This document shows, piece by piece, positions 1 through 11,374 of a DNA stretch of 64,000 nucleotides. The first letter of the stretch is position 1. Each line of letters begins with the position of its first letter. The DNA comes from Dolomedes plantarius. Taxonomy: Eukaryota; Arthropoda; Arachnida; Araneae; Dolomedidae. Position numbers and translations under genes: made by a program. The DNA lies in the NCBI GenBank assembly GCA_907164885.2, contig OU015492.1:206739493-206803492 (forward strand), given 5' to 3'. The notes below the pieces were generated by a model. It was given only the letters and a program-made list of their open reading frames with translations. It was not told the DNA's origin and made no database searches.

Positions 1-186
1 TGCGCATGGAACATTTTTAATTAGGCCAATTTTTCATATAATTAATAATTCATAATTCATAAATTATTAATATTTCATCTTTAAATTTTTACCACTTTTA
101 CATGTCTATGACACTAATCACATATTCAAATTTCAAGCAAATCCATTCAAAACAAAAAGAGTTAGGTTTGAAGGTCCACTGTCCCC
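1..186. other. AT-rich sequence ending in a possible TTAA-flanked element end
   Basis: The stretch ends in GTCCCC followed directly by TTAA (187-190). This is the same kind of terminus seen at the right ends of the TTAA-flanked elements at 17842-18582 and 59178-59984. If it is such an element, its other end lies outside the window. The resemblance is short, so this is a weak call. Confidence 0.2.
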
Positions 187-190
187 TTAA

Positions 191-764
191 ATCTACTAAA
201 TTGCTCCACAAAACTTGATGGTTGATTTTTACAGTTAGATTTTTAAATTCGACTCCGGTACGGAAAATTCAGAGAAAATCCAAAGGAGAGAGAGATTTCT
301 CAGTTGAAGGCCGCGGATGGTCTTAGAAAAGCAATTATGTTAAAAAATTATTACTATTATCACCTAATTTTGCTTAAAAAGCCATTTATCACTGAGTTTT
401 CGCCAAAAAGTATTAAAAAATTAATTTTCGCATTTATTCGCCTCTATTTCTTAAATACGAAAATTACGTATCTCTACTTATTACTTGTTTATTCGACTTC
501 GAGTTTATCGTTTACTGGTAACTCCGTTTTCGCGGCATTTTTAGGTAGATTTCCTGGTTTCAATTACTTTCGTTTGTTTACCTTCGTCTTCGTAGATTCT
601 CTCGAATATTTGGCATATTATTCTGGAGCAGCATGTAATAAAAATGGATACTTTTTTGTTTACATCTTTTAGAATAACGACCCCTGATCTTGATCATTAA
701 GACTTTAATTCATAAAGTTTTTCTTCATTCATACTTTGCATATGAATGTATATATATATATATA
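191..764. other. Unassigned AT-rich sequence
   Basis: No element ends, tRNA-like boxes or recognisable protein are seen. An open frame at 304-672 could encode 122 residues, but its product is a low-complexity run of F, Y, L, I and K residues with no recognisable domain, as expected by chance in AT-rich DNA. Confidence 0.4.
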
Positions 765-1163
765 CTAGCATTATTGCCCGGCGTTGCCCGGGTAGATATA
801 TAGATATAAAATTTTTCATGCATTCCATCAAAAAATACTGGGCTGCACCCCCCGCAAAATAAACACTTCACCCTGCCCCCCCCCGTCACCCCCAGACCAA
901 CTCTCAAACCACCCCTCAGAACAAACCTCTTTTCCCCCGCGTATCTAATTAGACTGGTTGTGGTAAAGGGGCTGTATCCACATTTAAGAGGTGCGCTTAG
1001 GGGCACAAAAATCATTAAAAAATTAATTAAAAAAACTAATTGAGCCCCAAATTTCGTTTTTCCTGATTTAAGTTTCTTGGGTCCTAAACATTAACTGAGT
1101 CGAATTCGGTCCCGGTGGGTGAGACAGTCTATGATTCTATAGCGGACAAACAAACAGACAAGC

Positions 1164-1180
<17 letters not shown>
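765..1180 (-). mobile_element. Non-autonomous Helitron-like element
   Basis: Read on the minus strand, the 3' end is CTAG preceded by a strong GC hairpin (CCCGGGCAACGCCGGG) a few bases upstream, and the next genomic base is T. A hairpin plus CTRR end inserted between A and T is the Helitron hallmark. The 5' end lies inside the (TA)n tract near 1170-1200 and cannot be fixed. No Rep/helicase coding is present, so the element would depend on an autonomous relative. Confidence 0.6.

Positions 1181-1229
<49 letters not shown>
1169..1229. repeat. (TA)n followed by (TG)n microsatellite
   Basis: An uninterrupted TA run passes directly into a TG run. It marks the 5' end region of the adjacent Helitron-like element. 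Confidence 0.9.
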
Positions 1230-3029
1230 TCCCACTATAGCGACATTTCCATAACTACATTTCTTTTTAGGCACCTTTAGATCTCATTAAGTTAACTTTA
1301 TACCAACGGAACCCATTTTATGTCTCCAGAGAAACAATAATGAACTAAAAACTCCGTTTCTAAACAATAACATTAATGGTATATCCTTGTAAAAGCTCTA
1401 AATTCTACGCATCATCATCATTTAGCTAATTATTTATTAATATCTAAAAATTCATTGTTATTCCCAAATGTGCATGCTTAATTACATGTAATGCTTACAG
1501 ATATATACGTATAATGACGCAATTAGATTATCCAAACTCTGGATTCTTGAGGGAAAAACAAGAACTTCCAGAGCATCAAAGTAATTACATAAAAATGTTA
1601 CTAAGGAAAAGATCTTTAACGATTTCTTAATAAAGGCAGAAAAAAATTAAAGTCTGTGTAATTAAGTAATGGAACCAGTTCATTTGCCTCCAAGTTGCTT
1701 TCGAACTTTCTCTGCCCCCCAAAACACTTCGCAGATTATTATTATCCGGGATCGAAAGCCCCCTCTTGCAGAAAATTAAGAAATCTCGCGAGGCGCCTCT
1801 TTTATGGGGTTCTAATGAAGAACAGATGCCCTTTTTAGGTTGTTGGATGGATTCTACGAGAGGGTGCTTGTGTGGGGAAGTGAAAGAACGAGAAACTGTT
1901 CCTCTTTAATTGTTTTGTTTCTTGTGGGAGATACAGCAGCATATTTCCATTGATTGAAAAGAGGGGAGTAAAATTGTTGGATAAATGGAAACAGTCAAAT
2001 TATTTTTTGCGGGATAGCTCCTAGTCTGAAGAAGCAATTTTGGCTCGGAAATTAGATTCAATGGCTCGGCGTGCAATCAACGATATTGAACATATGAAGA
2101 TATACAAATTTTCCCTCCGAAAAGCTATAAATCGTATAAAATAGGACGGAAAATATTGGGTATGCATAGTAAATTGTGTTTTGTTTTTTATGATAAAAAA
2201 TTTTAAAGTTATGATAAAAAATTTTAATAGCAGTACACAAAGATCAGAGCACAATATTGTACAAAATATACGGTATTCTTTCAATTAATACAAAAAAATT
2301 AAAAAGGAAATAATTAGAAGAAACCTGGAAAATTTCGAATTTTTTTTTATGTTTTTAAGTTTTTTTTGTGTGGTTGTATTGTATTAAAACTTCCCATCCT
2401 ATTATAGATGGGAAAACAATGTTATTGTTATTTTCCCATCTTGTATTAATGTTAAAAATAATGAGCAAATTAAAATATTATGCTTAAAGTATGAATTAAA
2501 ATGCATTTCAGACTTTTAAACTGGGAAACAAAATATAATAAAAAATATACAAACAATATAAAAATTAACAATATACATAAACAATAAACAATACATATAA
2601 TATACAAAGTTTCGTATATTGTATGCAGAATTGAAAGTTAAGACGTTTTTTTGGTTGACCTCGTGCATCTACGATGCCTGTATTCAGCAGTTCAGCAGTG
2701 ACAATGTATTTTCTAATGACGAATTAGCAAATTCATAAACATAGAATTCGGTATTTTTCATATAAAAAAAATCATCATACAGTGCGGGTCAACAAAAGAA
2801 TTTTTCTTATAAATCATTGAAAAAATGTTAAATTTTATAGAGTGAGACATCTATTGCTTAAAATTAAATTAAAAAAAAATGAGTACCTAAAATATCAAAA
2901 TTAAAAGAAAAACAAGCAAACATCTTCGTTATTCAAGCATCTACCGTCAAATACAAAAATAGAGATATATCCTAACTTGTCTCTAAAAATACCGTAGGAA
3001 AGAAAAATAAATCATGGTTTAAAATAAGT
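1230..3029. other. Unassigned AT-rich sequence
   Basis: No coding or element ends are recognised. Local features are a short hairpin near 2393-2412 (CCCATC with GATGGG) and a run of TATACAA/AACAATA-like simple sequence around 2540-2630. Short open frames at 2021-2284 on the minus strand have no recognisable product. Confidence 0.4.
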
Positions 3030-3038
3030 AAGGTAACT

Positions 3039-3421
3039 ATTGTTGTTGTTTTTTATGCCCTCTGGCTGGAAAGTAGTTCACTTCAGACCATAGCTTATAT
3101 GGACCTGTGCTGGAACTTAGTTCCAGACCAGGTCTATATAGGCTACTCCGTGTGTGCGGCTCCGGTTTGAATAGCACCACATGGGAGTCCGTCTTAGCTA
3201 GTTGCCACCTCAACTTTAACTGAGAACCCCCAGGGGCGACATCTGTGGGGGATCGTACCCTCCCCCATCCTCTCTGACATTCATAGAGGGACATTCCGAT
3301 CTACGGATTTAACGTGCCCATATCCGGCATAGACACGGAGGTATTTAATGGCGCGCCCCGGGATTCGATCCGAGCACCCTCAGCACCGACTAGCACGTTA
3401 CCTCAAGGCCACCTCAAGTCC
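3039..3421 (-). mobile_element. tRNA-derived SINE with target-site duplications
   Basis: Read on the minus strand, the element starts with a tRNA-like head (a GTGGCCTTGAGGTAACG A-box region and a GGATCGAATCCC B box at 3361-3371 in window orientation). It continues into a body rich in GGGGG runs and ends in an (AAC)n-like tail at 3039-3050. The identical 9-mer AAGGTAACT flanks it at 3030-3038 and 3422-3430, as expected for a LINE-dependent insertion. A box, B box, tail and duplication together make this a strong SINE call. Its family is not identified. Confidence 0.8.
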
Positions 3422-3430
3422 AAGGTAACT

Positions 3431-4305
3431 GTAGAATGGGTTATAGAAACATCTGACAACGAAGTAGTCACTTGACATCCGATCGATACAAATTGATGTA
3501 GGGCAAAAATCTTACTATTAACAGCTGAAGGTAAACAAATGTTAGTTTGTTAGTCAGCAGACACGGGGACGGGCTAATCTCGCGAACCGAGCATAGCAGG
3601 ATATCGCGAATGGTACCGTGCACTGATGCTATCCTCAACTTTCAAAACCTTAAACTTTTTTAATTATTCAATTAAAACCGCCGAACTCAATAAAAGAGGA
3701 GAGCAGAAACAGGTGACATTCCGGGTGGGCCAGCTCCTTTCCGTTTCAAAAATTTCCACTATTTTCATGCAGGCAAAATTCAACTTTTCCGTCCTCCAAT
3801 CGACAAATTTTTTATTTCCATGTGTTTTACAACTCTTCATCTTTAAGGATATACACATTTTTATAAATTTAAAAATGTTTTTCACTTCACGAAAAATGTT
3901 TTCCGAATTTCACGAAATGGACAATTTTGATGGACAAATATTTCGGTTTTCTGCACCTATTAATGTCAATTTTACGATTTATCGGCATTTGCTAGATGTT
4001 CAGCTTCCAAAATATACCAAATACATTCAATAAAAAAAAGTTTTCATTCTAAAAGAGCGTACTTTCAAAACTCACTTTTAACGGAATACCGAGTTCATAA
4101 TTTTTCGACTTATTATTTTACTCACTAATAATTCCAGCAAGTTCGTGAAATTTGTTTCTAATTAATGAGCAACTGATAGGATTCTTCCACCACCAATTTT
4201 GAATTCGTCAGAACTGTCCTTCTATTTTTTTAAGCACTTTTTCCACCCGAGATTAATATTTACATTCGGCCTTACCGCGATACACCTGCCATCTTTTTCA
4301 ACTGC
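3431..4305. other. Unassigned sequence; overlapping open frames only
   Basis: A 135-codon plus-strand frame (3626-4033) and a 73-codon minus-strand frame (3664-3885) overlap here. Neither product shows a recognisable domain, and the overlap on both strands argues for chance. No transposon ends are seen. Confidence 0.35.
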
Positions 4306-4309
4306 CTGT

Positions 4310-4545
4310 TGTTGTCGTGGCGCAGTGCTATCGCGCTGACCTGGTAAACCCTACGTTACGGGTTCGGTCCTAGGTGGTGCTGCATTTTCCAATTTTCCTT
4401 ATCTTGGTGTTTTTTGTTTTCTCCCCGCGGAACTCTGCAATCATCTTATTATGAATTGTTAAGGGCAGGGGTTATTGTTAAGGGATTTATTGTTAAGGGC
4501 AGTATTCATAATAAGATGAATTGACCCTGCACAGGGCCTTTTTTT
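4310..4545 (+). mobile_element. Probable tRNA-derived SINE
   Basis: A tRNA-like head has an A box (TGGCGCAGTGCTATCG, from about 4318) and a B box (GGGTTCGGTCC, about 4360). It is followed by a non-tRNA body holding a 16-bp inverted repeat (CATCTTATTATGAAT and its complement) that encloses three TTGTTAAGGG-type repeats. No clear target duplication was found, so the 3' boundary is approximate. Confidence 0.5.
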
Positions 4546-4550
4546 TCTTT

Positions 4551-5642
4551 TATTATGCGAACTTTCCATCTTGTTTGCTGAGGGCCATTTTTTCCGTAAC
4601 TTTATAGTTAATATCAACTTATTTTCTTTAATTTTTTTAATTCTTCATTTAAATCTTAATTTATTTAATCTTAATATATTTCTAATTTTTAAATTTATCT
4701 TACTCTTCTACTTTTTGAAGGTTTTAAACTTAATTTTTATATTAATGTAACTGGTAACTTTAAATTTAATTTAACTTAATAATTTTTTCTGTTGAGCACA
4801 TATACATTGATAATAAGCGTCTTGCGACAGGAGTTAAAGTCAATAGACCCATGAACTCTACTCTTCAAAAGAAATTCTGCTCAGTTGCCAAAAGGATAAA
4901 TTATTAGTTGAGAACGAGTCATTTAATAATTGAAATCCAGAAATAATTTTAAAGTACCAGAAATGATTTTAGTTTTAGGATAAGTTTAGTTTAGGAAATG
5001 AGAAGTTAAAACCTTTTGAATTTTTTCTAACTGAATGAATTTCTTTTTTGTCTAAAAAGCAAAATTTGAAAACGGAGATTTGAAAGAATTATTTCAAAAG
5101 CCAAAAACCGAAATTTGAGAAAGAAAAGAAATGAAACTATTTCATTTTAAATCGAAAAAGCAGCACATCGGGTTGCCACTCAGCTAGTATGCGATATATT
5201 GGTAGCCCATCTTAGAAATTATGTAAGAATAGTCCAACTGTTTCGAAATCTTTTCATAAGGACCAAAATAATTTAAAACGAGTAAGAGTTAAATTAAAAA
5301 CGGTGCTTTAAATCCTTACGTAAATGTTTAAAAAATACTCTGCAAAAGTAGCAGCAAAAGGTGGGGTCGGTATGAAATAAGAAGCATAGTATATCTAGGT
5401 GAGACATCTAATAAACCTATGAACCATATAACTTTACCTCTGATATTATATTTCAGCGAAACGACTTATGTAGTTGGTCAAAAGTGTTTTATCGCACTAT
5501 AAATTTTCAACTAACAAGGGTAACTTTACAAACAGATGTACCTTAGCTACAGAGAAAACAATAATGGATATTAAAATTTCATGAGATGAACACCAGGAAA
5601 TGAAACTCATACTGTTTTCGACCATACTTTACAACTGAAATA
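4551..5642. other. Unassigned AT-rich sequence
   Basis: Long A/T runs with no recognisable coding, element termini or tRNA-like boxes. Confidence 0.4.
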
Positions 5643-5980
5643 CGGTCTAACCCCATTATAGGGAACCCGGTATACAACGAACTCACGGATATAGCGAACG
5701 AAAATTTTGGTCCCGCCATTTTCCTATTGTACGTAATTTAATTGGTATTGTGTCAGTTTAAAGTAGTAATCGATTTTAGTCGATTTAATTCATTAATGAT
5801 CATTTTTAACAGATTTTTATCATTTTTTTAATACATCATTACTGAATGCACATTGCAACTAATGAGTTATACATTTTGTGAACTCTAACATTTTTCTTAA
5901 CGGTTCGGATATAGCGAACTACCGGATAAAGCGAACAAAACCTTTGGTTCCTTGAAGTTCGTTATAACAGAGTTCGACTG
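5643..5980. mobile_element. Pogo/Tigger-type MITE (family with GCGAAC subterminal repeats)
   Basis: The element is bounded by TA at 5641-5642 and 5981-5982. The right end reads AGTTCGACTG and the left end a decayed CGGTCTAACCCC, so the inverted ends correspond to CAGTCGAACCCCGTTATAGCG. Subterminal copies of TATAGCGAAC occur at both ends. It is an inverted, internally deleted relative of the 921-bp copy at 29505-30425, with which it shares both end regions of about 150 bp but not the coding centre. Confidence 0.75.
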
Positions 5981-6084
5981 TATATGCATTTTAGTTTGAA
6001 ATGGGTACTATGATTTAGTGTGACAAACGTGATGAGGGGATCAATATGAATTTACATATAATGCAAACAAATATTTATAGAAAA

Positions 6085-6800
6085 CTAGCTGAAAAACCGT
6101 ACTTCGCTACGGAGTACATTCAAATTAAATACAACGGTCAATGTATGCAATTGATGTGAAAAAAACGAAAAATATATTTATAAAAAAATCGTTACAGATA
6201 TTTTTATAGACAAAATAATATAGAAGAAAATATTCAAATTAAATCTAATAGGACATACTAAAGAATATAGTACAGTTTGAGGAACATATCTTTTACTGCA
6301 TTTTAATATTTTTTTGGATAATGTCCAATCGTCTGCCGTATTAGCAAGAAAAGAAAAATATTTTTTTGTCTATTTAGTTGTTATGCACGCGACGATAAAT
6401 TTATTTTAAGTACCAGAAAAAGAAATCACGTGATCAGCATTTAATAAATTAAATTGTAAAAATTAATCTTTAAAACTTCACCAAAAATCAGAAAATGGAG
6501 GTAAAGATTCGAAAAAGATCTCATTTTAAAGGAATTTTTAAGATCTTTCTTGTGATATAAATTTTATAACCCTCAAATTATTATTTTAAATGCAAACCTA
6601 AAAAAAGTTACTAAAGCAGCTTAAAAATTAATTTTAAAAAAATCTAAGAAGAATTTTTCAAAAATCTTTCTTAGTGCACCCCTAAACTATAAGAAGAATC
6701 GCCATGCGAAATTCCCGCCCTTTAGGTCCTGCGGTTTGGTCTGTGCGTTGTATGTCAGTCAGTGAGTCTGTCAGTTACGGAACTGTTTTATATATATAGA
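6085..6800 (-). mobile_element. Non-autonomous Helitron (family A, copy 1)
   Basis: On the minus strand the 5' end is TCTATATATATAAAACAG (preceded by A). The 3' end is CTAG followed by T, with the hairpin CCGTA-GCGAAG-TACGG about a dozen bases before the end. The same sequence, in full or part, recurs at 53126-53815, 62104-62848 and 63603-64000. There is no coding capacity. A|T insertion without target duplication, TC start, hairpin and CTAG end all agree with a Helitron. Confidence 0.75.
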
Positions 6801-7298
6801 TAGATTAGACGGATTTTCGATTTAAAGGTTCCATAGATTTGCAACAAACAAACAAACAAGCAAACAACAACACCAACAAACGATAAAAAATAAAAGTTCT
6901 CTTTTTGCTGTCGTGCCAAAGGCAGGGCCATCCCCATTTACTCCAGCGCGGCGCCAGTTATCCTCCGTCTTCATCATCCAGTTTATATTTCTTCGATTGT
7001 TCAACACCATGCAAGCGTGAGCGCATCACAATTACTCTCGTTCCGCACGAGCCTTTTGTCACGCACTGATCCCGCGTAATAATCTCGCACGGAGCAATAT
7101 ATGCATTTATACGCCCTCCCTCCTGTTACTAAGAATATGCAACCACAGGAAGGAACCACTGGACAGTGTCATACGTACGTTCTTCTAAGAAGTATTCGAA
7201 AGGAATGATTTAGACCAGGGGTTCCCAACCTTTTTCCTACATCGACCCCTTTTAAAAGAATGATTTTCTTCATCGACCCCTCACATTTTTCTCTGTAA

Positions 7299-8322
7299 CT
7301 AGCTGCTGCGCGACCAGCATGGTCGCTTTTAGTTTTATATTTTCTTTTGCAAAACAACTAAACTGAAAGAAACGTATGCAAGGAATGTTACTATTAACTG
7401 TCATCATAAATATACGTTGTTAAGTGGTAGTGCGATCTCAGCCAAAAAATTTATAATCATTGCAAAATTCTCTATAAGGCTGATTCTAAAACATCGGGAT
7501 TAAAAAAAATATGAATTTCCATTACTTCAGAACAGAGTTAAAGATAAGACTGAGAAACCCAACAACAAAGATTTTAAAAATGACATTCCTCTCTGTATGT
7601 AATATTTTTCAAAATTAAGATATCTACACTTCATCATTACATCAAATAAGAAATTGTTAGAGACAAACTTTTTCACTAAAAAAGGAGTAAAAATTCTGCA
7701 AGTACTAAAATAAAGTGTGGATTACATCACTCTCTGTATGTACTATTGTTCACAATTCAGATATCTACACTTAATCATACCAAATAAAAAATTGTTGGGA
7801 AAATTTCTTCACTTAGAAAATGGAGTAAAAATTCAGCAAGTACTATTAAAAAAACTGTAGACAATTAACTCTTACTTACTTTTAAAATATTATAATGCAG
7901 TTATTAATATTTTACTATGATATTCCTCAAACTTCTTAATATATACAGTTGAGTATTGCAGAAATAGAAGATACTACAGTGACAGAATCAAAAGAATTGA
8001 CTCTAGATAAACTTACATACAACTGTCCATGACTAAACACTGGATTTGATACGTCTAAACATATTGTCAAAAGTTTGTCCTCTTACATACATTTAGAAAA
8101 ACTGATGGAACAAAAGAATAAATTATCTCGTGAATAAATTAAAATTATTCACGTGTAAAATACAGCAATTAAATTGTACCAAATTACGTGCTATCGTCGA
8201 ACCACTACACACACGTGGTTGGCCGCTAATGTTTACATCTGGCAGTTGCAGCCGTTGCCATTCGGAATGCAGAAATATCGCCGAATTTTGTGCCGCATAC
8301 CTACGCGTTTTATATATATAGA
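7299..8322 (-). mobile_element. Non-autonomous Helitron (family B) inserted in a hAT target duplication
   Basis: On the minus strand it begins TCTATATATATAAAAC and ends with a perfect 6-bp-stem hairpin (GCGACC-ATGCT-GGTCGC) followed by CAGCAGCTAG. Removing it rejoins GTAA (7295-7298) and TATG (8323-8326) into GTAATATG. That is exactly the octamer found at 8643-8650 on the far side of the adjacent MITE, so both Helitron boundaries are confirmed to the base. The 5' 16 bases match family A, but the 3' end and interior differ. The overlapping open frames at 8123-8350 have no recognisable product. Confidence 0.8.
7581..7850. repeat. Two-copy tandem duplication, period about 141 bp
   Basis: Both units contain CTCTCTGTATGTA, a GATATCTACACTT-type segment, AAATTGTT and GGAGTAAAAATTC in the same order, starting near 7590 and 7731. 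It lies inside the family B Helitron and has diverged noticeably. Confidence 0.7.
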
Positions 8323-8326
8323 TATG

Positions 8327-8642
8327 CAATAACAAAAAGCAATACAACATATTATCTTAATCATTAAAACGCCAATGCAATGCAACCAGAAAACCTTATT
8401 AATCCCTTATATACACTATAACATACATACGATGAACTAACTATACATATAACTATACATATGACGAATCCATCAATCAAATTTGCAAGGATATATAAAA
8501 ATATTGCTATTAAAAAAGGTAAAATTAAAAAAAAAATTGAATTGGGAATTTTTTCTTTTAAAATAAAATTTTTGGGGGCCCCCCAACATTTGGGGGGCCC
8601 CTAGGCTTAGGCCTACTGGGCCTAATTGAAAATCAGGGCCTG
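8327..8642. mobile_element. hAT-type MITE with split target duplication
   Basis: The element begins CAATAACAAAAAGC and ends TCAGGGCCTG. The right duplication GTAATATG is intact at 8643-8650. The left copy is split into 7295-7298 and 8323-8326 by the Helitron at 7299-8322. It matches the right two thirds of the 471-bp element at 60562-61032, including the GGGGGCCCC-rich right end. Confidence 0.75.
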
Positions 8643-8780
8643 GTAATATGCAGCATACAACATAATTATAATACTAATAATTGCACATAAAACACTTAAA
8701 GATAACAATTTGACTAAGAATATAAACAAAAAATTAGAAAAAGTGGTTCATTAGGTTTATATTTTATTATTTTTGAACTA

Positions 8781-9569
8781 CAGTAGAGTCCCGGTAATCC
8801 GAACTTCGGTAATCCGAAAGTCCGCTTACCAAAAAGTCCGACACCAAAAGTCAAAACGAACTGAGGTTACAATAAAACTGCAGTGGTACTAAGTAATATA
8901 AAGTATATTTCTGAAAATTACAAGAAAATTCAAAGTTAGACAACAGTAGTATATTAAAGTAGGACATAATAGAATAAACAACACGCATTTATGTTAATGT
9001 TAAACTGACACTTAGACCGTCTGCACACGGAGCAACTCAAAAGAAACTGATAACTGACTCCAATCACAAACCATCCGTGATGAGTCGTAACGTATGTAAT
9101 TGAATGGAGCCACGCACACGGCGCAACTGGTTACAAACCCGTCGGACGGGTTTGTAACCAGTTGCACCGTGTGCGTGGCTCCATTCAATTACATACGTTA
9201 CGACTCATCACGGATGGTTTGTGATTGGAGTCAGTTATCAGTTTCTTTTGAGTTGCTCCGTGTGCAGACGGCCTAACAGTAACAACTCACCTCTCCAACT
9301 GTCTAACACTGTGACGTATTGTTAGAACATCTTACATTCTGCTGTACTATACTAGGCAGCATTCTGGTCTTTTATCACCCATTTCGTCCCGAGATTTGGT
9401 TATGTTTAGACACAGCTTATAAAATAAACTGTGTGATCCCACGTTATATGTAATTTTTATGTACTATGTAATTTAAGTTTATTTTAAGAATGATTTCGCT
9501 TAATCCGAAAAATTCGTTAATCCGAAAAGGGTCTGGTCCCATTCATTTTGGATTATCCAGACTCTACTG
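8781..9569. mobile_element. Pogo/Tigger-type element (TAATCCGAA family) with palindrome insert
   Basis: Inverted ends CAGTAGAGTCCCGGTAATCC and its complement are flanked by TA (8779-8780, 9570-9571). Iterated subterminal TAATCCGAA motifs occur at both ends. No transposase frame is visible. About a third of the element is the palindrome at 9012-9276, which looks like a later insertion. Confidence 0.75.
9012..9276. repeat. Near-perfect 255-bp palindrome (fold-back MITE)
   Basis: Two arms of about 127 bp pair from 9017 to 9271 with essentially no loop: the centre is CCCGTC-G-GACGGG near 9143. I found one mismatch (CACACGGCGC against CACACGGTGC). The outer bases read TTAGA on the left and CCTAA on the right. 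The outer arm (CCGTCTGCACACGGAGC) recalls the ends of the small MITEs at 15853-15992 and 48062-48246 in style, but the sequences are not the same. It can form a cruciform or a long hairpin RNA. Confidence 0.9.
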
Positions 9570-9798
9570 TATTTTAATTTTTAATTTCACAAATATAAAG
9601 AAGATTTCAGAAACACAGATTGTAATTGCACAAAAGTTCGATTTCAATTAATGTGGTGGTTGTGCGTGAGGCATTGATACAATTTTTTTTAATGTTTGGC
9701 CTAAAATTGCTTACCGTATTGTCGCAATAACTAGCATAACGAATATAAATATGGATTTTAGTAAACCATTTTACTGACTTATATGTAACTAGAAGGTA

Positions 9799-10166
9799 AC
9801 CCATCATTTGGACGTCATAATACTAATAATGACGTCATAATGGAAAAAGTATATGAAAGTTAAAAAATATCCCGAATTATCTAACAATATTGCATTTAAT
9901 CCACACCTTGTAAAAGCAAACCCTTTCATTATTTTTTATTTATTTAGTTTTTCATTCGATTGGAGTTTTAGACTGCCATCCAACCCGTCATTTTGACGTC
10001 ATAGTACTAATAATGACGTCATAATGGAAAAAGTATATGAAAGTTAAAAAATATCCCGAATTATCTAACAATATTGCATTTAATCCACATCTTGTAAAAG
10101 CAAACCCTTTCATTATTTTTTATTTATTTAGTTTTTCATGCGATTGGAGTAGTAGACTGCCATCCA
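9799..10166. repeat. Two-copy 184-bp tandem duplication with CRE-like palindromes
   Basis: Two units start near 9811 and 9995 and are nearly identical over about 170 bp. Each begins with two closely spaced GACGTCAT motifs, and three of the four are the full palindrome TGACGTCA, the consensus CREB/ATF site. There is no gene nearby to regulate, so a regulatory role is only a possibility. An open frame starting at 10037 is a by-product of the repeat. Confidence 0.8.
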
Positions 10167-10788
10167 GTTTTTTACAGCTCACTACGCGATATGAATACTT
10201 GAGCTACTTGATTCATTCACATTCAAGTTTGTTTACTTTCAGAATTCATCGCAAAAGTAAGCAGATTTTTAAAAACTTTTAAATATACAGCTAAAAGCAT
10301 CCAATTTTTTTTGTTCTGAATGTTTTATAGAACAATAGGCTGAACAAACGTGATTTGATGGAGAAGATATTAGTTTTTAGGTAAGAAAAAATTCTGATCC
10401 ACATCTGAAATTGAAATTAAGCCTAACCGGCTGCTTATTTACTGAGGGCTTCAATTGAAAGATGAGTACAGCCCGGAAGTGTTATACAGAGACAACGGCT
10501 ATTATATATATAATTATAATATAATTTCATTCGACACACATACAAAAGCGTCATGACATTCGACTTTAGATGGGTGGATCACTCCGCCCAATGCAAATCT
10601 GTATTTATAAATATTAAAACGGATATTATTAACTAATAATTACATTCCTAGAAAATTAAATTAAATTTTAAAGCAGAAAAATTTATCATAGACCCCCAAT
10701 AGACCCCTGGAATACTATAGACCGTTTTTAAACTTCCATCGACCCCAAGTGGTCCACCTGAACCCCATTGGGAATTCCTGACTTAGAT

Positions 10789-11100
10789 TATCAAGGGATC
10801 GAAAAAAATATGGATTGCAAAAATCGATGAAGATCTTTTAGTGAGTGCTAATATGTATTGAAATAAAGTTGAGAGGCGAAGCAAGTCTAATGCCACATAG
10901 TCTTATAGTACCAAGAGCAAAATAGATAAGGAATTATAATTCTGGCAGAACTTATTTGGAAACAAAAACTTATTCTGGAAACAAGAATTTATTTGGAAGC
11001 CTGATTTGAATGTTCAGATTATTTTTCAAATAAAATAATTAAATTAAGTAAGCCTCTTATTCGAATACCAAATCTTTTACCATAACAAAATAAATCATGC
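10789..11100. other. Unassigned sequence
   Basis: Nothing recognised apart from short AACTTATT/GAAACAAGAATTTATT-like repeats around 10950-10995. Confidence 0.35.
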
Positions 11101-11206
11101 TACAGCGTGTACATAAATGAATATCCCAACTTTGCATGGCTATTGATAGAAAACTAAACAAAGTACAAACTTTTTTTTTTCTGAGACTAACTACATCAAA
11201 CATCAG

Positions 11207-11374
11207 ATGTCTGTTCCACCGCTACCAAATGGCGTTGACGAACTTAAGACACGCATATCTGTAGGCTTTCAAACCGTCACACCAGACATGATGAAAATAG
11301 TGTGGGATAAGTTATCGTACCACCTCTATATCCTTCGTGTTACTAAAGGGGCTCACATTGAGCACTTATATCTG
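11207..11374 (+). pseudogene. Mariner transposase, C-terminal remnant
   Basis: The reading contains VDELKTRI, then TPDMMKIVWDKLSYHLYI and KGAHIEHL. This matches in order the C-terminal pattern of arthropod mariner-type transposases of the DUF4817 kind (DELK.RI ... LR.TW.ELDYR.D.CR...GAHIE). The same region survives in the copies at 58134-58688 and 20186-20778. The catalytic domain is absent and the frame runs on into the inserted MITE. Confidence 0.75.

Larger units (their letters stand above)
7216..10780. mobile_element. Old hAT element serving as host for nested insertions
   Basis: The left end is CAGGGGTTCCCAACC and the right end (reverse complement) is CAGGAATTCCCAATGG, a common hAT terminal pattern. 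The flanking octamers ATTTAGAC (7208-7215) and ACTTAGAT (10781-10788) match at 6 of 8 positions, fitting an aged 8-bp target duplication. Both termini carry further CGACCCC-type inverted-repeat sequence inside. The interior is interrupted by a Helitron, a hAT MITE and a pogo element, and holds a tandem duplication. No transposase frame is recognisable. Confidence 0.65.

Noticed and set aside
304..672. 122-codon frame near the window start
   Set aside because: Low-complexity hydrophobic/aromatic product with no domain. No splice, promoter or codon evidence.
3626..4033. 135-codon frame
   Set aside because: It overlaps a long minus-strand frame, and composition on both strands looks random.
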